A stretch of DNA of 64,000 nucleotides from CAZDUS01 sp964508705 (GCA_964508705.1 CAZDUS010000005.1:1-64000), one strand, 5' to 3'; shown: positions 42,799 to 51,833, numbered from the stretch's first letter. The notes: generated by a model not told the origin, from the letters alone. Program-made: numbers and translations.

Positions 42799-43158
42799 AT
42801 GAGTTTCAGGGTGTGTAATACCTGTGGACATGTATGGGATACGCGAGAAGCGTTGATGAATGATCCCGATGTTTCAGTTGTGGGTTATCAGGCTTCGTTC
42901 CAACTACTTTCGGCTGGTTTGTTTCTGTTTAATCATACGGTTGCCTCGTGTTGCACGACGCTAGCGATACCTGCCGGAGATTTTTTCGATCTTTATGAGG
43001 GGCCAGTTTTTGAACAGAAGGCAACGGGAACCAAGGAGTGCCCAAGGTATTGTCTAAACAAGAGTGAAATGGCGATATGCCCCGTGCAGTGTGAGTGCTC
43101 TTTTGTACGAGAAGTGCTGCAGGTGGTTATGAAGTGGCCAAAGAAGAATGCAGCATGA
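42799..43158 (+). CDS. small Cys-rich putative metal-binding protein
   Basis: The 119-aa protein begins MSFRVCNTCGHVW with a zinc-ribbon-like CxxC and has a central GLFLFNHTVASCCTTLAI segment. Further cysteines lie near the end (CPRYC, CPVQCECSF), ten in all. The pattern suggests iron, zinc or cluster binding, but no named family is assigned with confidence. It lies between ferritin and dsbD, 12 nt before the latter, so it belongs to the redox/iron group. Confidence 0.6.
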   Translation: MSFRVCNTCGHVWDTREALMNDPDVSVVGYQASFQLLSAGLFLFNHTVASCCTTLAIPAGDFFDLYEGPVFEQKATGTKECPRYCLNKSEMAICPVQCECSFVREVLQVVMKWPKKNAA

Positions 43159-43170
43159 GGGTCAACAGAA

Positions 43171-44838
43171 ATGAATATTCGTCGGCAGTGGTGCTTATTA
43201 CTTTTAGCACTTCAGTTGTCTATTGTTTCCGCTATAGCCGCCAAGGATCCGTTTGGGGTTGATGTCCGGCGAATTTCGCAAGGGAACGGGGATGCCGTCT
43301 CCGTAACTTTCATAATACCGCCTAATCATCACGTATACGCGGATCAGTACTCGGTACAGGCAAAGGGGAGCGTTTTGCCTGCCATTGAGGCTCCAATACC
43401 GGTAACAGTAAAAGACTCATTTTCAGGCGAGAATCGTCAGGCATACACAAGTGATTTCACGGCGATCTATCGTTTACCGGATGCCAGCGAGTCCGTGGAT
43501 GTTGCCTATCAAGGGTGCGATGAGAGCACATGCTTTTTCCCCCAGGTGCGGACTTTCCGGCTGACGACAGGGCAAACACAAGAGTCGCAAAATGCAGGCG
43601 CGACCAGGTCGAAAGGAGAATCATGGGGAAGCGTCGAAGTGGCGGGACAAGCGGCAGGATATCTTCGGACGGCGGAATTTCTGATGTTCCTGGACAGGGT
43701 GGAGGGGAAGGAATCTGCGGATGAACGTGGTGGTTCCTTCTGGGGGAGGTTGCGTGATGCGATGACACTTTTTGGGGCTGATCCTCTTGAATTCTTTAAG
43801 CAGTATGGCGTGTGGTGGACTTTCGTAGTCATCATTCTTGGCGGCTTGCTATTGAACCTGACCCCTTGTGTGTTGCCGATGATCCCCATCAATCTGGCTA
43901 TTATTGGAGTGGGTTCCCAGGATGGGTCGAAGCTGCGGGGGTTCGCCTTGGGTGGTGCGTATGGGTTGGGTATGGCGTTGGTTTATGGGGTGTTGGGTTT
44001 GTTAGTTGTTCTGACGGGATCGCAATTTGGCGCGTTGAACTCATCACCGGGGTTTAATGCGGTAATGGCGCTTGTGTTTGTTTTGCTGGGGTTGGCGATG
44101 TTCGACGTGATTGCCATTGATTTTTCGCGTTTCCAGGGGCAGGTCGGCGGGAATGGGTGGTTGGCACAGAAGGGGAATTTCCTGGTAGCCTTGATTATGG
44201 GAGGTATTGCCGCACTGTTGGCGGGGGCCTGTGTGGCTCCAGTTGTCATTGCTGTATTGTTGCTTTCAGGGAAGCTGTATGCGGCAGGAGCTGTGGAAGG
44301 CGTGTTGCTGCCCTTTGTTCTTGGCGTTGGTATGGCCTTGCCATGGCCGCTAGCTGGTGCAGGGTTGTCGTTTTTGCCGAAGCCAGGCGGGTGGATGACG
44401 TGGGTGAAGCGCGGGTTTGGAGCTTTCATTGTGGCGTTGGCCGTGTATTACGGATTGCTTGCCTATCAAGGTTGGTCAGGGGTTAAGAACGCCCAGCCGA
44501 TGACGAAGGACGGAGAATACAATATTAGAGCCGAAGACCATGAGCTTCTTCGCGTTAAGATTATGGAGTCCTTGGCGATTGGGCGCCCCGTATTTCTTGA
44601 TTTCTGGGCGACTTGGTGCAAGAACTGTCACGCTATGGACGCGACGACGTTCAGAGATAAAGCGGTGCAGGCCAGGCTGAAGGACTATGTGGTTATTAAA
44701 GTTCAGGCTGAAAAGCCTGATGATGTGGCGGCTCGCGACTTGCTGGAGCGATTTTCGGTCAAGGGGCTCCCGACGTATGTGGTGGTGAAACCGACGGGGA
44801 AACCGGAGGTGCACGATGCGCAAGACGGGCGGAAATAG
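43171..44838 (+). CDS. dsbD: thiol:disulfide interchange protein DsbD
   Basis: The 555-aa inner-membrane protein carries reducing power from cytoplasmic thioredoxin to the periplasm. It has a signal peptide and an alpha domain with the cysteine pair in YQGCDESTCFFPQVR. About eight membrane segments follow (LTPCVLPMIPINLAIIG, GACVAPVVIAVLLLSG), and a C-terminal thioredoxin-like gamma domain has WATWCKNCHAMD. All three redox pairs are present. Likely clients are the thioredoxin-fold lipoprotein upstream and the TlpA-like protein at 60283. Confidence 0.93.
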   Translation: MNIRRQWCLLLLALQLSIVSAIAAKDPFGVDVRRISQGNGDAVSVTFIIPPNHHVYADQYSVQAKGSVLPAIEAPIPVTVKDSFSGENRQAYTSDFTAIYRLPDASESVDVAYQGCDESTCFFPQVRTFRLTTGQTQESQNAGATRSKGESWGSVEVAGQAAGYLRTAEFLMFLDRVEGKESADERGGSFWGRLRDAMTLFGADPLEFFKQYGVWWTFVVIILGGLLLNLTPCVLPMIPINLAIIGVGSQDGSKLRGFALGGAYGLGMALVYGVLGLLVVLTGSQFGALNSSPGFNAVMALVFVLLGLAMFDVIAIDFSRFQGQVGGNGWLAQKGNFLVALIMGGIAALLAGACVAPVVIAVLLLSGKLYAAGAVEGVLLPFVLGVGMALPWPLAGAGLSFLPKPGGWMTWVKRGFGAFIVALAVYYGLLAYQGWSGVKNAQPMTKDGEYNIRAEDHELLRVKIMESLAIGRPVFLDFWATWCKNCHAMDATTFRDKAVQARLKDYVVIKVQAEKPDDVAARDLLERFSVKGLPTYVVVKPTGKPEVHDAQDGRK

Positions 44839-44998
44839 AAGGAAACATCCCTGTCCTGATTGTCGCGTTTGCCAGTGGTGTTCGGATTCCCGGTGCGCCA
44901 TGTGTCAAGGGTGGTTGGTGGTTGATAAACTGTGTGAGCGCGAGGGCTGTTGCAAGCAAGGGCGAAAGAAATCGGGAGTTCCTGGCAATGCAAAGTGA
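44816..44998 (+). CDS. 60-aa Cys-rich protein between dsbD and zwf
   Basis: The 60-aa frame encodes PCPDCRVCQWCSDSRCAMCQ, six cysteines within about 20 residues, followed by a short Lys-rich tail. It overlaps the dsbD end by 23 nt and the zwf start by 11 nt, an arrangement typical of coupled genes. I recall similar CPDCxxCQxCSxxRCxxC small proteins in anaerobic bacteria, probably metal or cluster binding. Because it overlaps both neighbours, chance is the main alternative. Confidence 0.5.
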   Translation: MRKTGGNRRKHPCPDCRVCQWCSDSRCAMCQGWLVVDKLCEREGCCKQGRKKSGVPGNAK

Positions 44999-46418
44999 AC
45001 CGACCCATGATCGGCCCCTCGGGATTGTGATTGTTGGGGCTTCTGGTGATTTAGCCCAGCGGAAGATCATTCCCGCGCTTTTTGCCTTGTATTGTCAGGG
45101 TTATCTTTCGTCAAATTTTAATGTTTATGGAATGGCTCGATCTCCGATGAGCCATGAGCAATTTCGGGCGAAGATAGCGGAAAACCTGACTTGCCGTTAT
45201 TCGCCCGGGGAATCCTGTGCTGAGAAAACGGCGGGTTTCCTTGGGCGGTGTTATTATTCTGCCGGCAAGTATGGGGCCGTGGATTCTTATCTCGATTTAT
45301 TTCAATTGATGAGTGGCGTCGAGGGGAGGGCCGATGCGGATCGGATATTCTACATGGCGGTGCCGCCTTCGGTTTTTCTTGAAGTGGCGAAGGCATTGGG
45401 AAGTTCCGGGTTGGTTGCTTGCGGATCGGGGAAGGAATGGTCGCGAGTGGTTGTCGAGAAGCCGTTTGGGCGCGATCGTGCTACGTCGGATGATCTGGTT
45501 CGGCAAATGAACAAGGTGTGGTCCGAGGAAACGACTTATCGGATTGATCATTATCTCGGCAAGGAGATTGTGCAGAACCTGATGGTGCTTCGGTTCGCCA
45601 ATCTGGTGTTTGATCCCATCTGGAACCGAGACTATGTGGAGAGCATACATATTTCATGGAAGGAGCCGATCGGGGTTGGGAACCGGGGTGGATATTTTGA
45701 TGATGTCGGGATTATCCGTGATGTGATGCAAAACCACCTATTACAGATTCTTGCGTTGTTGATGATGGAAAAGCCCGCGCGGTACACCGCCTCATTAGTG
45801 CGAGACGAGAAGGTGCGTCTGTTGAAAAGTGTGGTGCCCCCGGGATTGAAGGACATCCGCCTTGGGCAATATGCAGCTGGAAAGGTTCATGATGTGGGTT
45901 ATTCAGGCGAACCCGGGGTGCCCGCGGACTCCCTGACGGCGACCTATGCTTCGGCAGCGTTGTGTGTCCGTAATTCCCGGTGGGATGGGGTTCCTGTAAT
46001 TCTTGAGGCCGGCAAGGGAATGGACCAGTGGATCAATGAGGTGCGGATGCGGTTCCGGAGTGTGCCTTGCAATATCTTTGGCGAGGAAGTGGGCGAGGTG
46101 CATTCGAATGAGTTGGTGATCCGGATACAGCCTGACGAGGCGATTACCTTGAGGATCATGAACAAGGCGCCGGGGTTGGATTTGGTGTTTCGGCAAAGCG
46201 ATCTAAATCTTCGGTATCAAACGGCATTTGAGGGGCAGATTCCAGACGCTTATGAATGTCTCCTGCTCGACGTGATTCAAGGCGACAGGAATTTATTCAT
46301 CCGTGCGGATGAGTTGGCGGCGGCTTGGGATATTTTCACACCGGTATTGAAGCGGATTGAGGCGGAGCGGCTTCGTCCTGTAATGTACCCCTTTGGCAGT
46401 TCAGGCCCGGAATGGTGA
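44988..46418 (+). CDS. zwf: glucose-6-phosphate 1-dehydrogenase
   Basis: The 476-aa enzyme starts the oxidative pentose phosphate pathway and makes NADPH. It has the N-terminal GIVIVGASGDLAQRKIIPAL dinucleotide motif, the substrate loop RIDHYLGKEIVQNLMVLRFAN, the VEKPFGRD motif, and the later family stretch PDAYECLLLDVIQGD. The ATG is chosen because it puts the NADP motif at the usual distance from the N-terminus. Its NADPH could feed thioredoxin and the DsbD route encoded upstream. Confidence 0.95.
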   Translation: MQSEPTHDRPLGIVIVGASGDLAQRKIIPALFALYCQGYLSSNFNVYGMARSPMSHEQFRAKIAENLTCRYSPGESCAEKTAGFLGRCYYSAGKYGAVDSYLDLFQLMSGVEGRADADRIFYMAVPPSVFLEVAKALGSSGLVACGSGKEWSRVVVEKPFGRDRATSDDLVRQMNKVWSEETTYRIDHYLGKEIVQNLMVLRFANLVFDPIWNRDYVESIHISWKEPIGVGNRGGYFDDVGIIRDVMQNHLLQILALLMMEKPARYTASLVRDEKVRLLKSVVPPGLKDIRLGQYAAGKVHDVGYSGEPGVPADSLTATYASAALCVRNSRWDGVPVILEAGKGMDQWINEVRMRFRSVPCNIFGEEVGEVHSNELVIRIQPDEAITLRIMNKAPGLDLVFRQSDLNLRYQTAFEGQIPDAYECLLLDVIQGDRNLFIRADELAAAWDIFTPVLKRIEAERLRPVMYPFGSSGPEW

Positions 46419-46483
46419 GTGGCGGGCTTGCAGGGGATGCGGTGCGCGAAACGCGCTTAATCGGACTCCGGTTGCGTCACGAT

Positions 46484-46834
46484 ATGAAACGGGTAATGAG
46501 TGAATTCGCAAGGAAGGTGTATGATGCCGTGGTGCAGATTCCTGCCGGTCGTGTTTCCACATACAAGAAGGTGGCCGAACGGATTCGGTGCAAATCGCCG
46601 CGGGCGGTTGGGCAGGCGTTGAGAGTCAATCCATTTGCGCCAACGGTTCCGTGTCATAGGGTTATAGCTTCGGATTTACGGTTGGGGGGATTTCAGGGAT
46701 ACCGGGGCGGAGTGGCGTTGAAAAGGAAGCAGGACATGTTGGCGGCGGAGGGGGTGCGGTTTGTGGGTGGGCGGTTGGAGGAGTCTGGTCGGGTGTGGGG
46801 GTGGGACAGTCCAAGAGGGGCGCGAGACTGTTAG
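46484..46834 (+). CDS. methylated-DNA-protein cysteine methyltransferase domain protein
   Basis: The 116-aa protein contains only the C-terminal DNA-binding domain of O6-alkylguanine-DNA alkyltransferase. The helix-turn-helix region reads VYDAVVQIPAGRVSTYKKVA and SPRAVGQALRVNP, and the acceptor site TVPCHRVIAS has the reactive Cys. It repairs O6-alkylguanine by stoichiometric transfer. Absence of the N-terminal domain is common in Ogt-like short forms. The start could also be the ATG at 46496. Confidence 0.87.
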   Translation: MKRVMSEFARKVYDAVVQIPAGRVSTYKKVAERIRCKSPRAVGQALRVNPFAPTVPCHRVIASDLRLGGFQGYRGGVALKRKQDMLAAEGVRFVGGRLEESGRVWGWDSPRGARDC

Positions 46835-46866
46835 GGGATTACGATTAACATTAAGATGAGGATGGG
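46834..46866. repeat. GATTAAGAT-type repeat, copy A
   Basis: An A/G-rich stretch of imperfect GATTAxxAT units between the alkyltransferase and bioA genes. It is similar to the longer array at 61561-61620. Confidence 0.4.
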
Positions 46867-46894
46867 AGTTGGGAATATAGATTAGGGGTTGTTT

Positions 46895-48238
46895 ATGAAG
46901 AAATTGGCGGAGCCGGTGGATACGGCGAGATATCAGATGATGGACCGGCAGAGCGTATGGCATCCATACACGAAGCAGTCGGTGGTGGATGGGGGCCCCT
47001 TGCCGTTGATCACCCGAGGGGAAGGGGTTTATCTTTTTGACAGCACAGGGCGGCGTTATCTGGATGCCATTTCCTCGTGGTGGGCGTGTAACCTTGGTCA
47101 CAATCATCCCCGGATTGTGGACGCGATTGTGCGGCAGGCAGGGGAGTTGCAACATAGTATTCTTGGCAACCTGTCGCATCCGCGAGCTGTAGAGGCGGCT
47201 TCGCTATTGGTTGATCTTTTTCCGGATGAACGGCGGGTGATGTTTGCCAGCGACGGTTCATGCGCAGTCGAAGTGGCGTTGAAAGTGGCGTTGCAGTATT
47301 GGCAAAATGTTGGGCGGCCACAGAAGCAGAAATTCGCGGCTTTGGATTTTGCCTATCACGGGGATACGCTGGGTGCGGTGTCGGTTGGGTATTTGCCCCA
47401 ATTCCATGCCGCCTTTAAGCCGGTGTTATTTCCTGTGTATCAGGCGCCGTCGCCCTGTTGCGGGGCTTGCGCCTTTCATGAATCGCTGGGAGTATGTCTG
47501 GAGGAATGTTTTGACACTATGCGGCAGATCCTTAGGGATCATGCCCATGAATTGGCAGCAGTTATTATAGAGCCGATGTGTCAGGGGGCGGGGGGTATGA
47601 GGATACACTCGGCTGAATATCTCAAGCGATTGGCTGAGTTGTGCGCCGAGAAGGAGATTCTGCTGATAGCCGATGAAATTGCGGTAGGGTTTGGACGGAC
47701 AGGGCGAATGTTTGCGCATAACCATGCCGAGGTTGTGCCGGATATCGTGTGTGTGGGGAAGAGTTTGTCGGCCGGGTATCTGCCCATCAGTGCGGCCGTA
47801 GTCCGGGAGGGGATTTTCAATACATTCCGAGATAAGCCGGAGGATCATACGCTGTATCACGGGCACACCTTCGCGGGGAATCCGATCGCTGCGGCGGCGG
47901 CAGTGGAGACGTTGAGGGTGTATGAGGAGGAGCGGATTGTGGAGCGGGCGGCGGGGTTGGGTGAGGTTTTGAAAGCCGAGTTGGCGGCGTTAGCCGAGGG
48001 CCCCGGAGTAAGGAATGTGCGGTCGCTGGGAATGATTGGAGTAGTGGAACTTGAGGAGAATGATGATGGGAGCGGGACGGCATGGGCGGGCCGGATCCGG
48101 GATTGTTTGAGGGATAGGGGGATTTTGTTGAGACCGCTTGGGAATGTAGTGTATGTGATGCCTCCGCTGGTCACGCTGGAACCGGTGTTGAAGGAGTTGG
48201 TGCGAGAGTTGGGTCAGGCGATGAAGGAGACGGGATGA
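46895..48238 (+). CDS. bioA: adenosylmethionine-8-amino-7-oxononanoate aminotransferase
   Basis: The 447-aa class III PLP aminotransferase makes 7,8-diaminopelargonate in biotin synthesis. BioA hallmarks are SVWHPYTKQS, SSWWACNLGHNHPRI, the FASDGSCAVEVALKVALQYW loop, DEIAVGFGRTG and the PLP lysine in CVGKSLSAGYLPISA. No other biotin genes are near. It overlaps pdxB by 4 nt; both are cofactor-synthesis genes, and BioA itself needs the PLP to which PdxB leads. Confidence 0.95.
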   Translation: MKKLAEPVDTARYQMMDRQSVWHPYTKQSVVDGGPLPLITRGEGVYLFDSTGRRYLDAISSWWACNLGHNHPRIVDAIVRQAGELQHSILGNLSHPRAVEAASLLVDLFPDERRVMFASDGSCAVEVALKVALQYWQNVGRPQKQKFAALDFAYHGDTLGAVSVGYLPQFHAAFKPVLFPVYQAPSPCCGACAFHESLGVCLEECFDTMRQILRDHAHELAAVIIEPMCQGAGGMRIHSAEYLKRLAELCAEKEILLIADEIAVGFGRTGRMFAHNHAEVVPDIVCVGKSLSAGYLPISAAVVREGIFNTFRDKPEDHTLYHGHTFAGNPIAAAAAVETLRVYEEERIVERAAGLGEVLKAELAALAEGPGVRNVRSLGMIGVVELEENDDGSGTAWAGRIRDCLRDRGILLRPLGNVVYVMPPLVTLEPVLKELVRELGQAMKETG

Positions 48239-49422
48239 AGATTATTTGTGCGACGAATATGCCATTTGCCGCCGAGGCGTTTGGCACGCTTGGTGAGACA
48301 ACGATTTTGGAAGGCCGCGGGATTGTCGCGGACCAGGTTCGCGATGTCGATTTGCTGGCGTTAAGATCGACAACGAAAGTGAATCGAGACTTGCTGGAGG
48401 GTAGCAAGGTGCGTTTTGTGGGGACGGCGACGATCGGGACGGACCATTTGGATATCGGTTATTTTGAGAGCGCCGGCATCCGATGGTGCTTTGCGCCGGG
48501 ATGTAATGCCAACAGTGTTTCCGAGTATGTTACGTCGGCATTGTTATATATCGGACAGCATCACGGCATCCGGTTGGCGGGGAAAACGATGGGGATCATA
48601 GGGGTGGGGAATGTTGGGAGCCGGGTGGCAAGGAAGGCGCGCGCATTGGGGATGAAAGTGTTGCTAAACGATCCGCCCCGTGCGCGGTCTGAAACGGCGG
48701 GGATCAAGCCAGTGGTGGAGGGATTGGAGCCCGGGCCATTCGTGGGGTTGGACCGGATTCTGCGTGAGTCGGATATTGTGACGGTACATGTGCCATTGAC
48801 AAAGAGTGGCGAGGATCGGACGCAGCATTTGGCGGATGATGAGTTTTTCGGACGAATGAAGGATGGCAGTATTTTTATCAACGCGGCGCGCGGTGGTATT
48901 GTAAGGACGGAAGCATTGGTGGCGGCCTTACATTCGGGGCGTGTAGGTCATGCTGTTTTGGATACATGGGAGAGCGAGCCGGTCTATCGGACGGAAGCGT
49001 TGCCGTTGGTGGATGTTGCAACGCCGCATATTGCCGGACATTCGTTCGAGGGGCGGGTGATGGGCACGGTGATGGTGTATCGGGAAGCGTGTAAGTTTCT
49101 AGGGGTGGAGCCTGTGTGGTCGCATGAGCCCTTGATGCCGCCGCCACTGGTGCCGGAGATACGGGTGGATGTGCAGGGGCGCTCGGATGAGGCGGTGTTA
49201 TGGGAGGTGGTCGCGCAGGTGTATGATATTCGAGGGGATGATCAGCGGTTCAGGGAAACGGCGGGATTGCCGGATGCGGCGAGGGGGAAGGAGTTTGACC
49301 GACAACGCAAGGATTATCCGATGCGGCGTGAGTTCAGGTATACGAAGGTGAAGGTGGCGGGAGGATCGGAGGGATTGTTGCGAACGCTGGGTGCGTTGGG
49401 GTTCGGGGTGGCGGTGGAGTAG
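48235..49422 (+). CDS. pdxB: 4-phosphoerythronate dehydrogenase
   Basis: The 395-aa protein is a 2-hydroxyacid dehydrogenase of the DXP-independent entry to pyridoxal phosphate synthesis (as in E. coli). It has GIIGVGNVGSRVARKARALGMK, FINAARGGIVRTEALVAAL, the catalytic His in ATPHIAGHSFEGR, and a C-terminal dimerisation domain of the PdxB type, which separates it from SerA-like paralogues. It is translationally coupled to bioA. Length matches PdxB (about 380). Confidence 0.92.
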   Translation: MKIICATNMPFAAEAFGTLGETTILEGRGIVADQVRDVDLLALRSTTKVNRDLLEGSKVRFVGTATIGTDHLDIGYFESAGIRWCFAPGCNANSVSEYVTSALLYIGQHHGIRLAGKTMGIIGVGNVGSRVARKARALGMKVLLNDPPRARSETAGIKPVVEGLEPGPFVGLDRILRESDIVTVHVPLTKSGEDRTQHLADDEFFGRMKDGSIFINAARGGIVRTEALVAALHSGRVGHAVLDTWESEPVYRTEALPLVDVATPHIAGHSFEGRVMGTVMVYREACKFLGVEPVWSHEPLMPPPLVPEIRVDVQGRSDEAVLWEVVAQVYDIRGDDQRFRETAGLPDAARGKEFDRQRKDYPMRREFRYTKVKVAGGSEGLLRTLGALGFGVAVE

Positions 49423-49453
49423 CCAGAAGTCAGTATTCAGGAGTCAGAATAAG
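49423..49453. repeat. AGTCAG-type repeat after pdxB
   Basis: Directly after the pdxB stop the DNA holds AGTCAG twice in 20 nt within an A-rich context. This resembles short intergenic repeats scattered in many bacterial genomes. Confidence 0.35.
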
Positions 49454-49502
49454 AACGACTAGACATAAGAGAACGACTGCGATTCGGGCTTTGGTGGTGG
49501 GG

Positions 49503-49832
49503 TTACCATTTGTGGAAAATGAAAAAGACGGCGGCCACCATGCAGGCGAATCCAGCAAAATAGTTCCAACGTAGTTCCTCTTTCAGGTAGAGAACGGAGA
49601 AGGCGCAGAAGACGACCAGGGTGATGACTTCCTGAATGGTTTTGAGTTGGGCGGTGTTGAAACGGCCATGTCCGATGCGGTTGGCGGGCACTTGAAAACA
49701 GTATTCCGCAAACGCGATTCCCCAGCTTGCCAGAATGGCAATCCAAAGTGGTGAAGTCTTGTATTTCAAATGCCCGTACCAAGCGAATGTCATGAAGATG
49801 TTGGAGATTGAAAGAAGGATAATGGTTTTCAT
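49503..49832 (-). CDS. DUF486 small membrane protein
   Basis: The 109-aa protein matches the DUF486/COG3169 family of small transport-like membrane proteins related to the DMT superfamily. It starts MKTIILLSISNIFMTFAWYG and has four hydrophobic segments, including TIQEVITLVVFCAFSVLYL and FAGFACMVAAVFFIFHKW. It is one of the few reverse-strand genes. The substrate is unknown. The ATG at 49832 gives the family-typical N-terminus; a GTG at 49859 would add nine residues. Confidence 0.85.
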   Translation of the reverse strand: MKTIILLSISNIFMTFAWYGHLKYKTSPLWIAILASWGIAFAEYCFQVPANRIGHGRFNTAQLKTIQEVITLVVFCAFSVLYLKEELRWNYFAGFACMVAAVFFIFHKW

Positions 49833-49930
49833 GGTTTCAAGGATGGAATTGAAATTCACTGGACATACAGTAGTGGCGGAACATACTGAACAGGATAAAT
49901 GGAATCAATAATGATTAAACGGGGGTTGAT

Positions 49931-50467
49931 ATGGCGGTAAAAGTGTTTGTCTATGGGCCGTTGATGATGCGCGATGTTCTTAAGGTGGTCGTGGGGAGGG
50001 AGTTGGTGCGGCGTGACGGCACGGTGAACGGGTATATGCAGTTGAGGTTGAAGGACCAAGTGCAGGCGGCGTTGATTCCTTTTCCTGATGCTGTGACGGA
50101 GGGCGTGGTTTTCATGGATGTGGATGAAGAGTCTTTGCGCAAGATGGATGAGTATTTTGGTGTGTCGTTTGAGCGCGGTGAAGTGAATGTGCAGGTGGGG
50201 GAAGGGGAATGGATTGAAGCGGAAACGCATTTTTTCAAGTTAAGCAGGCGGAAGGCGCTTTCTTCAAAGCCTTGGGATGAGGAGGAGCTCCGTACAGAGG
50301 TTTCAGGGTTTGGCGTTCGGCTTTTGCCAAAGCGAGGGCGGACAAGTCAGGGTGTGAAGGGGAAGGGGATCAAGGCAGGGAGCAAAGGCCTTGGGAAGAA
50401 AAAGAAGCAGGCAGTGGCGATGAAGGCCAAGAAGAAGGTGGCGGTTAAGAAGAAAGCGGCTAGCTGA
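49931..50467 (+). CDS. gamma-glutamylcyclotransferase-like protein with lysine-rich tail
   Basis: The 178-aa protein has an AIG2/GGCT-fold domain (about 1-115): KVFVYGPLMMRDVL instead of the usual VYGTLM, then DVDEESLRKMDEYFG with the catalytic-type Glu region. Residues about 130-178 form an unrelated Lys/Ala/Gly tail (KGLGKKKKQAVAMKAKKKVA) like histone H1 or HU tails. The tail suggests nucleic-acid or polyanion binding. It is not coupled to its neighbours. Enzymatic activity is likely for the family but unproven. Confidence 0.72.
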   Translation: MAVKVFVYGPLMMRDVLKVVVGRELVRRDGTVNGYMQLRLKDQVQAALIPFPDAVTEGVVFMDVDEESLRKMDEYFGVSFERGEVNVQVGEGEWIEAETHFFKLSRRKALSSKPWDEEELRTEVSGFGVRLLPKRGRTSQGVKGKGIKAGSKGLGKKKKQAVAMKAKKKVAVKKKAAS

Positions 50468-50496
50468 GGATAGTTCGACTTTAAGGGGAGAGCCGG

Positions 50497-51009
50497 ATGG
50501 AAGCGACGGGGAATGCAAATATTGTGTTAGTGGGGATGCCCGGGGTGGGCAAGAGCACCATTGGCGTTTTGCTGGCCAAGGTTATGGGGCGCCCGTTTGT
50601 GGATACGGATGTCTGTATTCAGGTGAATGAAGGGCGTCGGTTGCAGGATATTATTGATCGTGACGGGCTTGACGTGTTCCGTTCCATTGAGGAGCGGCAT
50701 GTGCTTGATATGTATTGCCAACGGCATGTGATTGCCACGGGGGGTAGCGTGGTTTATAGCGAGCGAGCGATGCGGCATCTCAAGGCAAATGGTGTGGTGG
50801 TGTATCTTGATTTGCCGTTGACTCGGTTACGCGCCCGTTTGAGCAACTTGCCAGCTCGCGGCGTGGTAATGTCGCCTGGACAGTCGTTGGAGGGGTTGTA
50901 TCTGGAGCGGGCTCCATTGTACCATCATTATGCAGATGTGGTGGTTGAGTGTGAGGGGGCGAGCCACGAAGGTGTCGTGGAGCGGGTCATCAAGGGGTTG
51001 GGACTTTGA
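50497..51009 (+). CDS. aroK: shikimate kinase
   Basis: The 170-aa P-loop kinase phosphorylates shikimate in the chorismate pathway. It shows Walker A LVGMPGVGKSTIG, the shikimate-binding Asp pair in FVDTD, the Arg in VFRSIEERH, ATGGSVV, and a lid with ERAPLYHHYADVVVE. Length is typical. The start follows a GGGGAG site. It stands alone, with other aro genes not in the window. Confidence 0.92.
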   Translation: MEATGNANIVLVGMPGVGKSTIGVLLAKVMGRPFVDTDVCIQVNEGRRLQDIIDRDGLDVFRSIEERHVLDMYCQRHVIATGGSVVYSERAMRHLKANGVVVYLDLPLTRLRARLSNLPARGVVMSPGQSLEGLYLERAPLYHHYADVVVECEGASHEGVVERVIKGLGL

Positions 51010-51116
51010 GTGCAGGGTTTCCTGGGCTCGGTGCCGGGTGATCATTAAATGGGGGACGACCTGTTGTGTCATTTTTTGATATACTGGTCGACGTGAACGA
51101 AACACGGATAGGTTTC

Positions 51117-51833
51117 ATGACCAGATTTTGCATATTGCCATTAATGGCTTTGATGTCGCTGATGTTGCCGGTTGCACTGCGTGCGGAACAGGTGTCGCGT
51201 GACGAAGCTTATGCGGCGGCGGTGTTTGAACTGCCGTCTTTCTTTGCCGGGGAATGGACTCCGGCGGGAGATATTCCTCTGCATACTATGTCGGGTGATG
51301 TGGTTGCGTTCATGTTCATGTTTAGGCGGACACAAAAGGCGCAGGAGTCTGGTGCGGTTGATGAGCCGTTTGGGTTTGTTGAAAAGGCTCGGGCGGATAT
51401 TGCCGGCAAGGGGAAAGAGGTGTCGGGGTACGAGACGGAATTGCGAGGAGAGGACCGGTTTGCAACCATAGTTATTAGTGCCGACGACGGGGAGCCGCCG
51501 GTTATCAGGTGTTTTCGTGGTTTGCCGCCCCACGTTGTCAGGCAAAAGGAGGCATTGGCATTAGCGGCGGGCAAGGGTGGGGGTGTGTGGCGTGTGCGTC
51601 GTTGTCTGATGCTGGGATTTTTTGATGAGGCGTTTGCGGTGGAGCCTGCGGGTGGGAGTGGGGAGGCGCTGGTTGTCGAATTGCGTATGCGCGTGGTGGA
51701 GTCGGAGAAAGAGGCGAGGGCACGGGGGCAGGTCAAGAAGATGGCAGTGCGTGATATGGAACTTGTCCGCATGTGTCAAAAGGCGTGGGCGCCCTATCGA
51801 GGAAAACGCACGAGTGGAGGAGCTTCCCCATGA
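51117..51833 (+). CDS. secreted protein of unknown function
   Basis: The 238-aa protein has a signal peptide (MTRFCILPLMALMSLMLPVALRA) and a mature part rich in beta structure without a recognised domain. An N-terminal stretch, SRDEAYAAAVFELPSFFAGEW, resembles the start of streptopain-type (C10) propeptides, but this is weak. It overlaps the next gene, a C39-like/cadherin protein, by 4 nt, so the two are made together and may interact in the periplasm or outside the cell. Confidence 0.55.
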   Translation: MTRFCILPLMALMSLMLPVALRAEQVSRDEAYAAAVFELPSFFAGEWTPAGDIPLHTMSGDVVAFMFMFRRTQKAQESGAVDEPFGFVEKARADIAGKGKEVSGYETELRGEDRFATIVISADDGEPPVIRCFRGLPPHVVRQKEALALAAGKGGGVWRVRRCLMLGFFDEAFAVEPAGGSGEALVVELRMRVVESEKEARARGQVKKMAVRDMELVRMCQKAWAPYRGKRTSGGASP

